This document shows, in pieces, positions 1 through 13,896 of a stretch of 64,000 nucleotides of DNA. Every line of letters begins with the position of its first letter. Position 1 is the first letter of the stretch. The stretch comes from Camarhynchus parvulus. Lineage: Eukaryota; Chordata; Aves; Passeriformes; Thraupidae. The notes under the pieces are model-generated. The model searched no databases, was not told the origin of the DNA, and saw only the letters and a list, made by a program, of their open reading frames with translations. The position numbers and the translations under genes are program-made. The DNA is taken from assembly GCF_901933205.1 (NCBI RefSeq), contig NC_044601.1, forward strand, positions 45,047,376-45,111,375, written 5' to 3'.

Positions 1-1925
1 GAGTCTTGGTTTTGACCATAATGACTCCAAGGAAAGACTTCATCTATGCACATCTGCTCAGAATGGTAATTTATACAATATTGCATAAGGTACCAATAGT
101 TGTCCACTGCCCAGTGCCATTCTCTGAGCTGTAGTTGATGTCACAACCCCTGCAGTCTCTGCAGGTGCAGTGTTTTTGTGAAGTAGTACAGCAGCTAAAA
201 CATTTCATCCTCAAAGCCTCTGTGGAGAAATGAACTGCTAATGTAAAGGAAAGGCCTTTAGTCCTCTTAAGAATTTAGTGAAGAGGATTGTGAAATTACA
301 GATTTGCCTGTAAATGTGACTGGTTTCATATAGAAACCACAAGCATGGAAAGAGAAGACAACTTCTATTCTGCAAAGGCTGCAAAGTTGTAGTTATCACT
401 GAAACAAAATCAGAGAGAGTTTATTGAACACAGGTGATTGCTCTAGTCTGGTGTACTTTGTCTTTCACTAACCTCACAGTTCTTTGCCATTTGTCTTCAC
501 TACACTGGATTAGCCCTCTTCCTTTTCTTTTCGCTCTCTCTTTTCTGAACTTTGTGACTTCTTTTAGAAGGAAAAATCATACTGAAACACAAATGCAGCC
601 AGATGAAGAGGAATTTTACAGCTGCAGAACAGCACAGAATTGACTGCTAGTGATTCAGTTTGTATCTTGTACTCACAAGCAAACTTGGACATATCCCACT
701 GCTTCTGCTGTATTCCTTCTCTTTCTACCATCTTTTCCTCCCCTTTTCTTTGAGTATAAACATGTATAGTACTCCCAGTTCAGGAGGAGGCAATATTGTG
801 CTGATCTTGAACTTCCAGAAGCAAAGGGAGAAGTTGCACAAACACTGTCAAATGTCAGGACAAGTGTCTTCAAGTCTCTTCTCCTAGTGGACAGCATGAT
901 AAAATTTAAGGGGGCTTTTTATTGTCCAACATATTATGTGATCTGTCAGCTGGAGAGAGATAAAACACAGAACAAGCTTTCAAAGCACTTGAATATATGA
1001 CTTTCCATAGTTAGAGTAGAAAGAATCTCCAGTTTACTGAATAAGGCAGACCTACTGAAGAAATTAAGTTGAACTTAAGCTAAATTTATGAAGAACAAGC
1101 TACTGCGTGAAACAATTATCTTTTAGTTCCTGCTTTTAGCTCAGTACCATTTCTCTTACTGACTTTCCTTGTAATTTAGCAGTTCTTATTGGTAGGAATA
1201 GCAAGCTGTTTTAAAGTAAAATTATTCCATTAATTTTTATTTAAGTCTCATTTTCCCAGCACACTTTGCAAGAGCAAGAAAAGACCTGTTTTAAAACTAA
1301 AAAGTAGTAGCAATGTGGGGATTTTAAATATGCCTTTCATTGCCTACAGAAATGTATTTAAAGTAATTTTAAACTATTATTGCTTTATAATACTATCAAA
1401 GTGATACCACTTCACCACTGTCTCTGAAAAAATCAACTGAAATTTGTGAGAATTATTTAATCAGACCTTGTCTTTAATGGAAACATAGTCATTTCTTTCC
1501 TCTGGGTGCATTACTGTAGAACTGCATTTCTTCCAATGTTTTTGCTCATGTACTTTCATCCAGATATGGAACATCTTAAATGTTCTGCTAGTGAAAGGCA
1601 GATAGTGTCTCCTATCTATCAATCAGATGCTATCTACCACAAGATAGATGGTAGTAAGTACTTAGAGACCAGGAAGTATAAATGATTATAGGGACCAGTC
1701 AGATTAGTAAGTGACTACCAGGCTGATACCCACATTTTGGATAATCTTGCAGACTATTGGATAAAACAGACTTGTACTCTTACCTCTTTTGAAAGTGTAT
1801 ATAGTATATAGACTGCCACTGGGAATAGATGTCAGAGGTCACCATATTAGTTTCACTACTAAAAATTTGGAGAGATCCTTTTGTTTTTGCAAAACAATCA
1901 CCTTCTCAGTTTTGTTGTTTTATAG
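1..1925 (+). other. FCHO2: FCHO2 intron (3' part)
   Basis: This AT-rich sequence precedes the first recognisable FCHO2 exon and ends in the acceptor TTTTATAG at 1918-1925. I looked for the preceding mu-homology-domain exon, which should end one base into a glycine codon, and did not find one, so the upstream exons probably lie outside the window. I see no clear repeat or other gene here. Confidence 0.6.
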
Positions 1926-2090
1926 GTTCTGGATCCCTCAGGGCAAAATTTGAGCTTTCAGGAGGACCCAGTAAACCAGCAACACTTGCAGTGCAATTCA
2001 TCAGTGAAGGAAGCACCCTTTCAGGAGCAGATGTGGAACTCGTAGGCACTGGCTATCGGCTTTCTCTTCTTAAGAAGAGATTTGCCACTG
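1926..2090 (+). CDS. FCHO2: FCHO2 penultimate coding exon (mu-homology domain)
   Basis: FCHO2 (F-BAR and mu-homology domain protein) binds PI(4,5)P2 membranes through its N-terminal F-BAR domain and recruits Eps15/intersectin through the C-terminal mu-homology domain at early clathrin-coated pits. Only the end of that domain is visible. The exon encodes 54 full codons, beginning [10 protein letters not shown], continuing through [12 protein letters not shown] and [18 protein letters not shown], which I recognise as the terminal beta-strands of the FCHO/SGIP1 mu-homology family. It is flanked by acceptor TATAG (ends 1925) and donor GTAAGG (from 2091). It starts two bases short of a complete glycine codon and ends on the first base of the next glycine codon. 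SGIP1 and FCHO1 are close relatives, but the neighbouring TMEM171 and TMEM174 and the C-terminal residues favour FCHO2. Confidence 0.9.
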
Positions 2091-2317
2091 GTAAGGCATT
2101 GACATGCTTATGTATTCAAATTAATGTTATATATTCTCTAGTGTTAAATTCTAAAATATGAAACTGTTAAATGAGTGATGTATAAATAGTTACTCTTTAT
2201 TGAAACACTTCTGACAAGTCAGTTTGTTTTTCCACAGTTATTCAGACTGCTCCAAGGAAAATATTTACAAAATCTGGCTTATCTATTGACTGCAAAAAAT
2301 TTACCTTTGTTTTTCAG

Positions 2318-2340
2318 GACGGTATATGGCAGACTGTTGA
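2318..2340 (+). CDS. FCHO2: FCHO2 terminal coding exon, stop codon TGA
   Basis: A 227-bp intron (2091-2317) ends in TTTGTTTTTCAG. The next 23 bases complete the split glycine codon and give the C-terminus GRYMADC followed by TGA at 2338-2340. Human FCHO2, as I remember it, ends GRYLADC, so this is a near-identical terminus. The phase match across the intron (one base plus two) confirms the splice. Confidence 0.9.
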
Positions 2341-4620
2341 TGTACCTGTGAAAGTCATTGGATCAGGAGTGCAAGAAACACTTGTGACGATAGGAACTCT
2401 GCCCTCTCTATTTTTCAAACACTAGTTTAACATGCATTAATTTTTAAAAATATTGACTTACTTTGAGGCTAAACTACAGAAAGTAAATGCACTTTTAAGA
2501 GTAATTTTGAAAACCTTTTATTACTTTACAATAGCACTGAAGTTAACTTCAACACTGTCTGTAAATGATCAACTGCAATACTTGGGAAAATTTGTTGAAA
2601 AATTAGTAACTTTATATAGATGAAGTCAAAATAGTAATCCACAGTTGTAATGGAAGTATGAAATTTTATGTTGTACTGTAAACATTAAACCTAAAATATA
2701 GGGGATCTAGTAAGAAATATTTGAGCTTTTCATAAGTAATACTCATTTTTCAGATTCTTTATTGCCAGCTTTTAATTGACAGTTTATAAAGATAGAGGCT
2801 ATGTCTTGTGTAGTTCTTCTTTCCATTCATACCACAAGAACAGCTGAGTTAGAGATGTATAAAAATAACTTGATGCCCATGTATCATATATTATTAAAAT
2901 TTAAGTTGTTTCATATAGGGTTTTTTTTAACTAAGTGCAATGTGTTACAAATTGCAAAACACAGCAGAGATTTACTTCTGCCATTAGTAAAATTTTTTGG
3001 GCCTTGTTATTGTTTGAGTTAATGCAGTAGATTTAATTTATTTTTATATTAATTGCATAACTTTTGTGCCTTTTAAAAATGCCTGTGCCTATCCAATTTG
3101 ATACTCATGTGCCTCACTTCCTTTTTCAAAGTTTGGCTCTTCATCAAGAAAGCATGGCATTTGTATTGTGCACAGAACTTTATAAAAATTGTTTTTACTG
3201 CAATTTATTTAGAAGGCAGGTTTGCAAAAACTGTAGTTTGTTTTAAAAGAAATTTAAAACACTGAATTGTTTCCTCGATGAATAATTGCAATTAGATGTG
3301 GTTTTAGTAAAGGGAGCTGCATCATGCAGTACTCGGAAACTTTTTAATTAACTAATTTTAATGTCACCAAAGAGGAGAATCTGAAAAATCAGTGAGGCTA
3401 GGAAAAACAAACTTCTAAAAGCAAACAGCATTACTCTTTGCTTTGCCTATAAGTCTTCAGACTTTGAGTGGTTTTGGGGATGTGTGATGTGAATGTACAC
3501 ATAGTACTTCAGGAGACATTGTAAAGAATATTTTATGGCTGCAGGATGACAAATCCTGTCATGTGTTCATTTTTTTATAGCTACCAATTTTAATATTTGT
3601 ATTGTAATCTAATCTGCTTGCTACAGCCTAAGCACAGGGAATTGACACATCAGTAACAGTTTTTTTAAGCAAGTCACTAATTTAGAAAATTTTCTATGTA
3701 TTTGTATTACCAAGATTTTTTTGTAATGTTGAAATGATAAGCATCGGGGCAAAATAATTCAATAACCTGCATTTGGCAATTTCAAATGAACATTTAGCAT
3801 ACCAGTATGTATTTCAAATTCTCTATGAAAACAGTAAAACATGCTTGAGTTAATTCATGCAAAGCCAGTAATGAATTGGTCTGCTGAAGCTTTACAAGAA
3901 ATTATGCCTTTGTAGAAGCTGCATAAATTGTCATGTACTCTAGACACTTTTGCCAGTGAGAGTTTCATTGTTAGTGCTAAGGACGTAGTGTACTGTAGAT
4001 TTGATTGGAAGAATATATTTGGCTCCTATATTTTGCTAATCTTATTGATGATAAATTTACATAAAATGATGGTCTTTTTATTGGAATTTTAATTGTAACC
4101 TGTTTTACAATCAAACTGATTAACACAACAATATTTTATTAATGAAACCCCAAATCTATTATTGCTATTTTTAATCAAGTATTACATTAATTTCTAAGAT
4201 AAATGAAGTAGTTAATGTTTCAGCACTTTTAAGCTAGCCTTCATTCTGGTGTTTTTCATACATTTGCTTTGGGTGCAGGTTACAATTTTGAAGCCATACA
4301 AGTTTATATAGACATTTTGTAAAGAAACTCAAAAACAATGTAAAAAGTATGTGTAGCTATCTGATTTAAAATAAAAAAAAAACTTATGTAGCAAGCTGGT
4401 TCTTGCTTGTGTATACAGCAATGTCCCTTGTAGCTGCCTCCTAAGAAAATTAATTTGTGAACACAACTCTAAAGGATCTGAATTTTTATAAATTGTTGCT
4501 ACATTAGACTGTAAATTAGAACATACAAGTTTATCTTTCAAAAATTGTAAATAATCTGAATTTTCATAAAATGTAAATTTTAAAAATTTGCACCCATAAT
4601 AAACATGTAATATATAATTT
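2341..4620 (+). other. FCHO2: FCHO2 3' untranslated region (probable extent)
   Basis: This is AT-rich sequence after the FCHO2 stop with no credible open frame. Candidate polyadenylation signals are ATTAAA near 2685, AATAAA at 4370 and AATAAA at 4598. The long T/A-rich character is typical of a vertebrate 3'UTR. The end is inferred from the last strong signal; a further AATAAA at 4893 would extend it. Confidence 0.6.
4598..4603 (+). terminator. FCHO2: Candidate FCHO2 polyadenylation signal AATAAA
   Basis: A canonical AATAAA lies about 2.26 kb after the FCHO2 stop. Alternatives are AATAAA at 4370-4375 and 4893-4898. Which one is used cannot be decided from sequence alone. Confidence 0.45.
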
Positions 4621-4623
4621 AAA

Positions 4624-7600
4624 TACTGATTTATATTGCCTGTACTTTTGCAATTAAGTTCTTCTAAGCAATAAGGTAATAGAGAAAAACCATGCCTGCA
4701 TTGAACATTTGAAAATTTTCAATTTTAAGTGAAAAAGGGTAGAGATCATTATGAACTCTTCTGTATATTTAAAATCATCACAGAGAAGGTGGATGGAAAG
4801 ATGACTTCTCTAGAACATTTCATCTTTACTAAACTGTAATGTCTGAGATGTCTGTAGTGCCCTATACCATTACTAAATTGATTCACTTCACTAATAAATT
4901 AGATTAGGCAAAACTGGATATGTTTATGAGAAAAATCTTGAACTCGTGGACATGAGCTACTGTCTGTAAATAGTGCTGTCAAATGCTGTACATTGTCTTT
5001 GTTTATGAGCCTATATCTTGCTGTGTGTGCAGGAGAAGAATTAGTGACAAGATTAAAGTAATTCCTTCTGATTTCTAATGTTCACCAGTCAAAAAGAGTA
5101 GACAATTTAGTACATCTCCAGCAGTCTGTACGGTTTAGTCCTTCTAAGCTTTGAGCACAGAACAGAAGCTGAAACTGAACAAATGTTTTTGATTCTGTTT
5201 GGTTCCTACTAATCCCAAGGCCTGCAGAGGCTTAGTAAGTAATGACTTACTAAATTCACTTTCTCAGCTAGTTGGATATCACTGCAATAGAGGTACCATT
5301 CTTGTCATGCAGGAAAGCAATAGTCCAAGGGCTTGATTCTTATCTTCTGCCTGGCAGGCAGGAATGAAGAACACAAGTACTTAGTAGTCAGACTGGTCCA
5401 TCTAACACAGTAGTCTGGTCTTCAACACCAGCCAAAGAACAGGCTAGAGCCTTGGAGAGCTAATGTGTCATTTGCTTTCTGATCCCCCAGCACCTCATTT
5501 ATTGGTTAGAAATGTAAAAAGGTGCTGCTCAGTTCTTCTAGTATTCGTTGAACTTAAGGTGTAACAGATCCGACTGAGGCTGCTCTGGCACTTCTGTTAA
5601 CACTTGACTTGTACCCACATACTGCTCACAACTGCTGCAAACTGGATCTCTACTGTCCAGTCAGGTTTGTGGTTATCTAAGTACACAATCAGGTAGTTTT
5701 TAAAGGAAACCTATCTCTAGCATTGCCAAATAACATTTATGTAGGGTATTTGAAGGAGCTAAGGTATTTGATTATGAACCGGAACAGCATGAGAGTTACA
5801 ACTGTGGCAAGTTTTACTATCTAACATAAAAACAAGATCTTGCATCATGGCAAAAAGTATTACATTTCAAGTCTTGTATGTTTGCAAAGCTTAAGATACA
5901 CAGATGTTAAGATGCCTATCTTAAGTTTTGCAATTCATACATAATTGGTTTCCATTTCAGTTGTTATGAAAGGGAAATTATACTTAAGAGCGTGCAAGAA
6001 AAAAAGTCAGGAATTCCTCCAAGCATAGCATAAGCTAAAAACAGTTCAAAGTACTAAAGCATCAGATAACACATCTACTGTTGAGGTGCCATTGATTGGA
6101 CTGATTAAAAAGTCTCTCAAGTGAAAACATAATTTTTATCTTTAATTCCACATATTATTACACCAATAAGTATTCCTGCTCAGCTCACTTTGACCTCCAT
6201 GTTAACTGACATGTTGATTTTTGGATTCTCCATTAATTTGTTCAATAACCAATATAAGGCATACAGTCTTAAAAGAAGAGGCCTCTTCTGGATTACTTAC
6301 TGAACATTTAGAACTCTAATTCTGCATTTTCTGCAACTGCTTTTTTTCACTTCCTTTGGAATAAATTCTTTTTGTTTTTCAATCTGAGATGGCTATTTTA
6401 ATTACTGTAACCTAAAATATCTTTGTTTGCTATTGTCCCAGTTGAATTTATTTCTAACGATCTTGTTCTGTAACTTAGTTACTATTACTCAGGAGGTTTT
6501 TTAAAAAAGTTAATTATCATAAGCTGTAAATCATACCAATTTCACTACTCTGATTATTCAGCTTTTCCTTTTATCATGTCCCAACCTGTTTTCTTCAAGT
6601 TCTGAGCTCTTAAGTTATGTTTTCTACTCCAGAAAGTTAGCAGTGGTAATGTGTTCAGCAATGACTCAAATAGTATTATATTTATGTAATATATTACTCC
6701 ATCCTGGTTAAGGAAGCAGCCCATTTTTATAATAATTGTTGATTCTCCCCTCCAGATGTCCCCTCCTGGTTTGCTATTTGATAAGCTCCTTATAATATCC
6801 ACAGGCTTCCCTTCTGTTTCCCACTCTTGTCATTGGTAAGTTACATGAACAGTCATCACTGATATGAAACAGTCATAACAGAAATGTTGAGGCTGGCCCG
6901 GTGTTAGTACCAATGAATTGCGTCCAGTTAAGATGCAGTAATGCAGGGGTGGAAGAAAACCAAAGCCCAACTCAAAAGCTCAAAAACTGTTGTTCACCTT
7001 CCATCTCTGTTGAACTCTTTCTCTGGCACCTTACAGGACCATTTAGGCATTTAGACAGAGAATCAAAGACAAGAGAACAGACAGAACATTAAGCCCCTAA
7101 GCACCTGACTTCATTCTTCAATGCAAGTTTCTCCTTCTCAGCTGAGAATCCCTTGGCCTGTGTGCATGAGTCCCTTCTCACTTCTGAGCAGTTCCTAGGT
7201 TGACAGCACACTCCAAGCGCTCGGGTACGTGAATGCAGGAGGACTGTTGTAGTCTGTGATCTGCCATCTCTGCAACTGACATCCCTCTGAAGTCTCACCA
7301 GTCTGTTCCCATGGCTGGGCCAAGCGCAGCCACACATTTTGCCCTGCTGAAATCACAGTTCCATGCTCTGAGTCACCTGATTGAAAACAGTAGATTGGAT
7401 CCCTGCTTCTAGTGAGATTACAGAATAAATTTAGTTTTATCTGGGGACTAAAATGCAAAAGATTTCTCAATGTAAAAACTGCATCTTGTACATCTAGCAC
7501 AAGAAACTTGGCCCTCAGACGACCACTATTAGTCTGGCATAATTTCTTTAGCTAGAATAGAGTAGCATAGAGCAAACACTACACTCACAGGAGAGAGAAT

Positions 7601-10600
7601 AGGGAAATTACAGGGAAAAATCAATGTGGGCACAGGTGTTCCCTGCAGATTAAGGGAAGAATATGTATTTGCCACAACTTCCCAACAGAGGAGTTGAAAA
7701 TTTTATAAAATTCAGGATGATGGGCCATTAGAGCTACTTTATTGGCATTTTTGCAAGATACTTGAGAAGACTATCAAACTTCTCAAAATAGAGGTAGTGT
7801 CTTTAGTATGATGGGAGAACATGGACGATGTGTTCTCTGTCTACCTAGCTATGAGCTAGAACTTGTCACTACTGCACTCACCTAAGTACCAGCCTTTGCT
7901 TACAGGAAACAATAAGTTTCCCAGTAAGAGAAATATGAAACCTGTACCCCCATTTTCCTCAGCTATGACTTTTCCAGACTGTTTAATGTGACTGCTTTTG
8001 CCAGCTGCTCCCCAAGGGATGCCACAAAAACATTCATTAGAATTCAAGAGGTTTTTGGCAAATACCATTTTGTAGTCATTCCTCCAAGTGATTCTCCAGC
8101 TCAAAACAGTCCTACAGTAACATGGTTTTGATAAAGAAGTGTGAAACCGTTGAATAATCTGTTTCTCAGGAAGGAGTTCATCCCTCATGTAGGCAGCAAC
8201 AGTGCAGTCTATGGCTTTCCATGCTACTTATGGTTAGGAAAAACCAGCTGTTGTCACAAGTTGTAAAAGAAGCTTTCAAAAAAGTGTTACCCTGTTCTTG
8301 AAGTGGTAACTGTTACCTCAGCATCAATTTATAAGCAAACAATGTTCTGAGTTTTACCGGGTTGGAGTCCTTCTGGGCCCAGAAACATGGACTCAGCTAT
8401 ACCTTCTGTCTAGGTCATCAGTAAAGGTGTTTGTACCAACACACAGGAGGAGCAGTAGTATCCAGAAGACATGCACACTATTTCAATTACTGACAACAGT
8501 CTACTGTTGCCATTATTTTAGTGTGTGGAGCAAAAATGCTTTGTTTGTATGACACAAGCAGCACCAGTGTCTTGCTATGTCCTCTTCACAGAAGCTGTAA
8601 AGTATTCACAGCATATGGTGCCATGCACAACAGAGTCTGAACAGAAGACAGATTTTTGTTTCACCCCTGTAAAAGCTAAGTGGTAACTTGCTATCTCCTG
8701 CTACTCCATTCAGTGATCTTTTCAGTTGTTTTTTCTGGAATTGTAAAATACTGTAAAACCATAAGAATATTGTTAAGACATTGGCTGGTGTTTGTAAGGA
8801 ACAATATCTTACTCATCTGTTCAGACAAAGACTGGTTATACAATTGTTTTAAAATTCTTGTTAAGTCTCTTTTGGACACTTGCCTTTAGTTAAAGGATCT
8901 CCTATTCTCTTCAACATTTAAAAGTGTTCCACACTTGTTCTGTATTTCCATGAAAGTTTAGGAAGCCCTTCTTTGCCTCTCTCCCAGCAAGGCAGGTGTT
9001 TTAATGGTTATTGCTGCCACTATCTATATGTAAAGACATGTGAATTGTATGTTTACATCAGATACACAATCAGATCTAACCAGATGTTTGCAAGTAATGA
9101 TTCAAATGAGTATTAGATCACATCACGTGTATCTTTCATTGTTCTCCATATGTGTAACTGGCTCTACAGAGAATAGTGTTGGCATATACTCCACTGTCAT
9201 CTCTATAACCAACTATGGTAGTAGTAGCAATCTTATCAAGGTTAGGAACATGTTAAAAATATGTGGGATTATTTCTATGGTGAAGAAACTGATGTAAGCC
9301 TCAAGAAATAAGGCACACTGCATCAGACCTCCTTTCTATAGTCAGTATTTGTTTTTAAATCAGAAAAACACACAGCAGCTGGTAAGGATCATATTGGAGC
9401 AATTTACAGTCTGCTTACACCTTGATTTACACAGCTACTGTTAGCTTTCAAGTGGTCTTCTGTCATCCATGTCTAATCTTGGAGAACTCCTTTGGAACAC
9501 TTGCCTGGGTTAAGAAATTCAGTGCTCTTGTACAGCAAGCTGTTTTCTTCTAGGAAGGTCCTAGACTGCAGAAACTGGCAAACTTGCTGGCTGTCAGCAG
9601 GTTATGGGCAATTCATTTGTAGTGCCAGAATGAGCTCAAAAGTGGGGGTGGGAGCATAGCAGTTGTGGAAAGAAATAAACATAAATGAAACTCTCTCTGA
9701 TGCAGTTGACCAAGAATCATTAATAACACCTCATTTTAAGTTGCCTACCTGAACTGCAAAACCAAACACTAGTGACAACCAAGTCAGAATTACTTGATTA
9801 CATTTGTTTTTAGTAATCAGATTCAAGTAGTATGGCCAGGTGCTACTACAAATGGTCAACTTTTATATTTTTGGATATGCTCATAATTCAATAATCCTTT
9901 GAGTGAGATGCCTACCATAAATGAACACAACCCAATTGGTTTCCACTACAGCTTCGTGATGAGCCAGTTTCCTCAATAGTTCAACATTGTCAAAAGGCAT
10001 GGGCTAAGCTGCCCATCTTCACTCAACACCCCTTTTATCAGCTCTGTACCACCTCTGTACATATCTGCTTGTGATTCAGCTTACCAACCAAACATAACTC
10101 ACAGTCAGAAAGCAAGAAAATTCTGTTCTAAGCTAAGCCAACTGAACCATCTTGCAGGAGGATCTGGCAAATAGGGATTCCTGACCTAGGAGTAGAGATG
10201 GAATAGGGAATGAGATCTCCCAATATAGACAACAACACATCACCAGCCTGGGCCTACTAAATCACAGTCAGAGATGGGAACTAAAAGCAGCTGGCTCCAA
10301 TGACATAAGGGAAGACTTCTAATAGTGGCTTTAAATCCTGAAATTATAAACTATACAAGATTGATAAGAAAATAAAATTAAATACAGGGATAGGAAAGTC
10401 CATGGAGATAGTTCCACTGAGGGTGAAAAACAGGTGTTTGCTCTAAAAAACAACAAAAATGTTTCCTTTTCACTGTGTTATGGGATCCATACTAGCTGGA
10501 TATGCCAGAATTGGTAAAAATAAAGAGTGAGAAAGAAAATATTCTGTAAATATTTTGCCATATCTCTTTAAGGCTATCTAGATCATGTAGTCACATGGTG

Positions 10601-11344
10601 AAAATACTTTGCAATCCAAGAGTACCTAAAGAGAGATATTAATACATCATCTACTAAAACCAAATATTTAGGAAGTTGAATAAGCCATACTATGGATCAT
10701 TAATTTTTATTTCAGTGATTCTCAGATACTGGAAAGGATTAGAAGATTAAAAGAAAGATAACACCATTGCAGAAAAAAAAAGAAAAAAAAAAGAAAAGGT
10801 GCCAATCCAAATAATTATAATATAGAACTTGGTAAGAAAATTTAAAAAAGCATTTAAGATAATTAGTGTCAGTCATGGATGTACCAAATAAAGATCTTAA
10901 ACTAATTTAGGATTAGGTTGAAAATCTGGTTCATAAGAATAATAGGGTCAAAAGAAAAAAGGATTTATGTAAGATGCCTGATTTAGAAGTACACAACGTT
11001 GGGTTTATAACTAGAGCAATGCAAGAACAGAATTTAAAAATTAGTCTTAAGATGTAACTGAAGAGGGAATCAACTTTAAACACCATTCTGGTGGATTCAT
11101 GCAGACTTCATAATATCTAATATTTTTCCAATTACTGATGTTAAAAAAGCTGAAACTTTGCAGATGAGGTTGAAGGACAAAAAAATAAGCTAGGTGTCAA
11201 GTGCAGTTTTTAACCACTTCATGTCATCCAATATAGTATCAAATAAGTAGGGACAAAAAAGCATCCCTTTGGGATTACTAAGGATTTTTCTGAACTATTC
11301 TTAAAAAGTCACTCAGCACTAGATCTTGTGAAGTCTGCAGATCT
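4624..11344. other. Intergenic, no gene recognised
   Basis: This stretch between FCHO2 and TMEM171 carries only short, unconserved-looking open frames. It includes an A-rich run near 10772-10798. A faint, very old CR1-like patch may exist around 5370-5470 but is too diverged to call. I see no RNA gene. Confidence 0.6.
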
Positions 11345-11470
11345 TCATGGGATCACAGAAGATCTGAGGCTAGAAGAAACTCTGAACATCACCTAGTCAC
11401 TTCCCAAGCTCAAAGCAGGGACAAAGACCCAAAGTTTTACCAAATTTCCTGCAATCTCCCATGTTTTCCT
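11345..11470 (-). mobile_element. CR1 LINE 3' fragment
   Basis: Read on the minus strand, the sequence resembles the 3' part of avian CR1: a GGGATCACAGAAG start, then a segment corresponding to the usual CATCTAGTCCAACCC and CTCAAAGCAGGG elements (here CACCTAGTCA and CTCAAAGCAGGG on +). It is short and heavily diverged. CR1 is the dominant non-LTR retrotransposon of birds and is usually 5'-truncated. Confidence 0.6.
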
Positions 11471-12239
11471 ACATCCATGATAGATCATATGAGTCCCTTA
11501 AAGACAATTAAGATGTTTGATATGATTCAGGCACATATTATGGACCAAGTCAAATGTTCTTATCCCTCCAATAAAAGCTCTACCATGAAACTGAATTCTA
11601 TACAGTATAATATAGTTGTGTACTTGCAGAGAAGATACAAACCTTGGTGGAGGACACCTAGGCACCTTTTTCTTATGTTTCTGAAAACTTTTCTCAGATA
11701 ATGCAAGATGTATCAGTGATTCCCTGTTTGGAGTACAGTATAAAAAGGGAAAGGGACCATTTGTCAGAAAAAAAGATATGATCAATATTCATAAATTTTT
11801 CATGGCACATAGATGAATCCTCTCCCTTTGTCTCAAGACTTTCAGAAATGACTTCTGGCTTCAAGTTTCCTGAATAAGTAAGAGAAATCCGAGTTTGAGA
11901 GAATTCAACAACCTGTAGTGCCACACAGACATATAATATCTTTTAACATTGGGCAGCAAGTAGCTTAGGTGTGTTGCAGTAGCATCCCATAGATACTATT
12001 AGTTAAAGAAAGGCTTTCAGCTCTAGTGCCTGGATACATCCATGCACAGACATGCACATGCAACGCTTCAAAGAAACAACCTGCCTTACTCCTGTGATGA
12101 TGAATTACTCAATATGGGAAAACAAACTTTGAGATTGCATGGAAATTAATTGTCATCATCTATAACAGCAAAATAAATAGATAAATTAAGCAAAATATCA
12201 GCAAAAAATCAGCTTAGACAAGGCCCCCATAAAAAAAAC

Positions 12240-12290
12240 TCAAAAAAACAAAACAAAACAAAAAAAACCAAACCCCAAAACAACTTATAC
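12240..12290. repeat. A-rich low-complexity run
   Basis: A run of A interrupted by C, with AAAACAAAAC-type units. It is simple sequence with no other signal. Confidence 0.6.
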
Positions 12291-12639
12291 TGCATTCATA
12301 ATGATGTGTGAAAGTACTGGTCATGAATGAGATAAAAATCCTCGTTTCTTTTTACAATTTTTAAACAAAATGCACTAACATGTTAAATGCAGAGGCAGAC
12401 ACATTAATCTTAATGCCATTAATTTACCTTCCTTTAAAATCAATATGGAGGCTATTGAAAAAAAAAAAGCTGTGGGACATGCAAAACCAGTGGAATAGAA
12501 CACCAGTGATTTGAGTCTATTTTATACTATCAAACCCTAAGGAGTTACTTCATCTCAGCTGATAAGAACCTAGGTAGCAAAATAGTATTCCATGTACGGC
12601 AAAAGCACTGTTGTCAGAAAAAAAGTTGTCAGAAGATTT

Positions 12640-13336
12640 CCCCATGTCCTATAGAGCCAATGCCAGCCAGCTCCGAGATGGACCTGCTACTGGACAAGGC
12701 CAAGGACATCAGTGACTGTGGCAGAACCTCTAGAGTAACATATTTAAGAAGCAAAAAAAAGTTATTGCACAGATACAGTTGCAGCCACCACGGTAGAATG
12801 GAGGCTCTTAAAATCCATAGTCCTGGAAGGACTTGTGACCCTGCAGAGAACTCACACTGGAGCAGCCTGTCCTTGAAGAACTGCACCCTGTGGAAGAGGG
12901 ACCCATATTGCACCACTCCTGGAGAGCTGTTGCCTGTGGGATGGACTCACATTGGATAAGTTCATGGAGACCTGTCTCCTGTGGAAGGGACCCCATGTTG
13001 GTGTGGGAGAAGGACACCTCTGCCTGAAGGGCAGGAACAAAGTATGACTGTAACCCTTGTCCCCCATCTCTCTGCACTGCTGTGAGGATGAGGTAGAGCC
13101 CAAGGGGAAAGTGGTTTTAAGATTTACTTCTCATTCCTCTGCTCTGAATTTGAGTGGTAATAAATTCAGTTAACTTCCCCAAGTCAAGTGTGTTTTGCCC
13201 ATGACAGTAATAAATGAATGATCTCTCCCTGTCCTTATCTCAATCCATGAGACTTGTTATATCCTCTCTTCCCTGCCAAGCTGAGGAGGAGCATTACAGA
13301 GCAGCTTTGGTGGGTGCATGGCTTCCAGCCAGGAAG
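12640..13336 (+). mobile_element. Solo LTR of an endogenous retrovirus, TguLTR5-like
   Basis: About 700 bp matches, from memory, a common passerine LTR family. It has a 5' part with CCAGCTCCGAGATGGACC, a TATA-like ATATTTAAGAAG at about 12739, a middle of tandemly related ~35-bp modules built on CTGTGGAAG-GGACCC and TTCATGGAGAC, AATAAA signals near 13161 and 13211, and a 3' part with ATGATCTCTCCCTGTCCTTATCTC and GCTTCCAGCCAGG. No gag, pol or env remnants flank it, so it looks like a solo LTR. Open frames over 12629-13103 on both strands are inside this repeat and are not genes. The exact ends are uncertain. Confidence 0.75.
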
Positions 13337-13896
13337 CGAACAAAATATTTATCAAGCCAATAATGTCTGGCACACAACCTTGTGAAGTTCTGCCCTATAC
13401 TTTAATAGAGATACTATTTTCTATTCAATGTGTCAATCTAAGAGGGCCAAGTACAGCATCCTTAGCTCTGATGGATGCTCTTAGCACACTGATAGTAGTG
13501 GGTGACCATGTCTCTTGTATAAACATTGATTCTTTCACTAAGCACTAAGATAGACGAAAACCAGCACATTTTGACCACTCAACTCAATCATTTTTGGCAG
13601 TGCAAATATCAAAATTATAGATCTCATTGTATACTTCCAGACAAATCCTCACCTCCCTCACACTGGGGACTTGTTCTTAGTCTGAGAATTCAAGGTCTTA
13701 CTTTTATTTAAACTATGCTGTAATTTGGTCAAGAATAAAACCAGCATCTACAGCTCTGTAAAACAGATTTGGGTGGGAGCACAAAAACATCTGGATGCAG
13801 ATCTCTAACAAACCAAAATACAAATGTCCCAGGTCACACAAAGTAAGCAGTCTGACCTTGTAGCCTAGGAATGAACAATAACTCCCTGAGGTCACA

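Noticed and set aside
1..1900. An additional FCHO2 exon upstream of 1926
   Set aside because: No open block with correct phase and mu-homology residues was found.
5370..5470. Very old CR1-like patch
   Set aside because: Only a loose resemblance to the GGTCCATCTA-type CR1 phrase; too diverged to support.
12629..13103. Open frames of 83-99 codons
   Set aside because: They lie inside the TguLTR5-like LTR.
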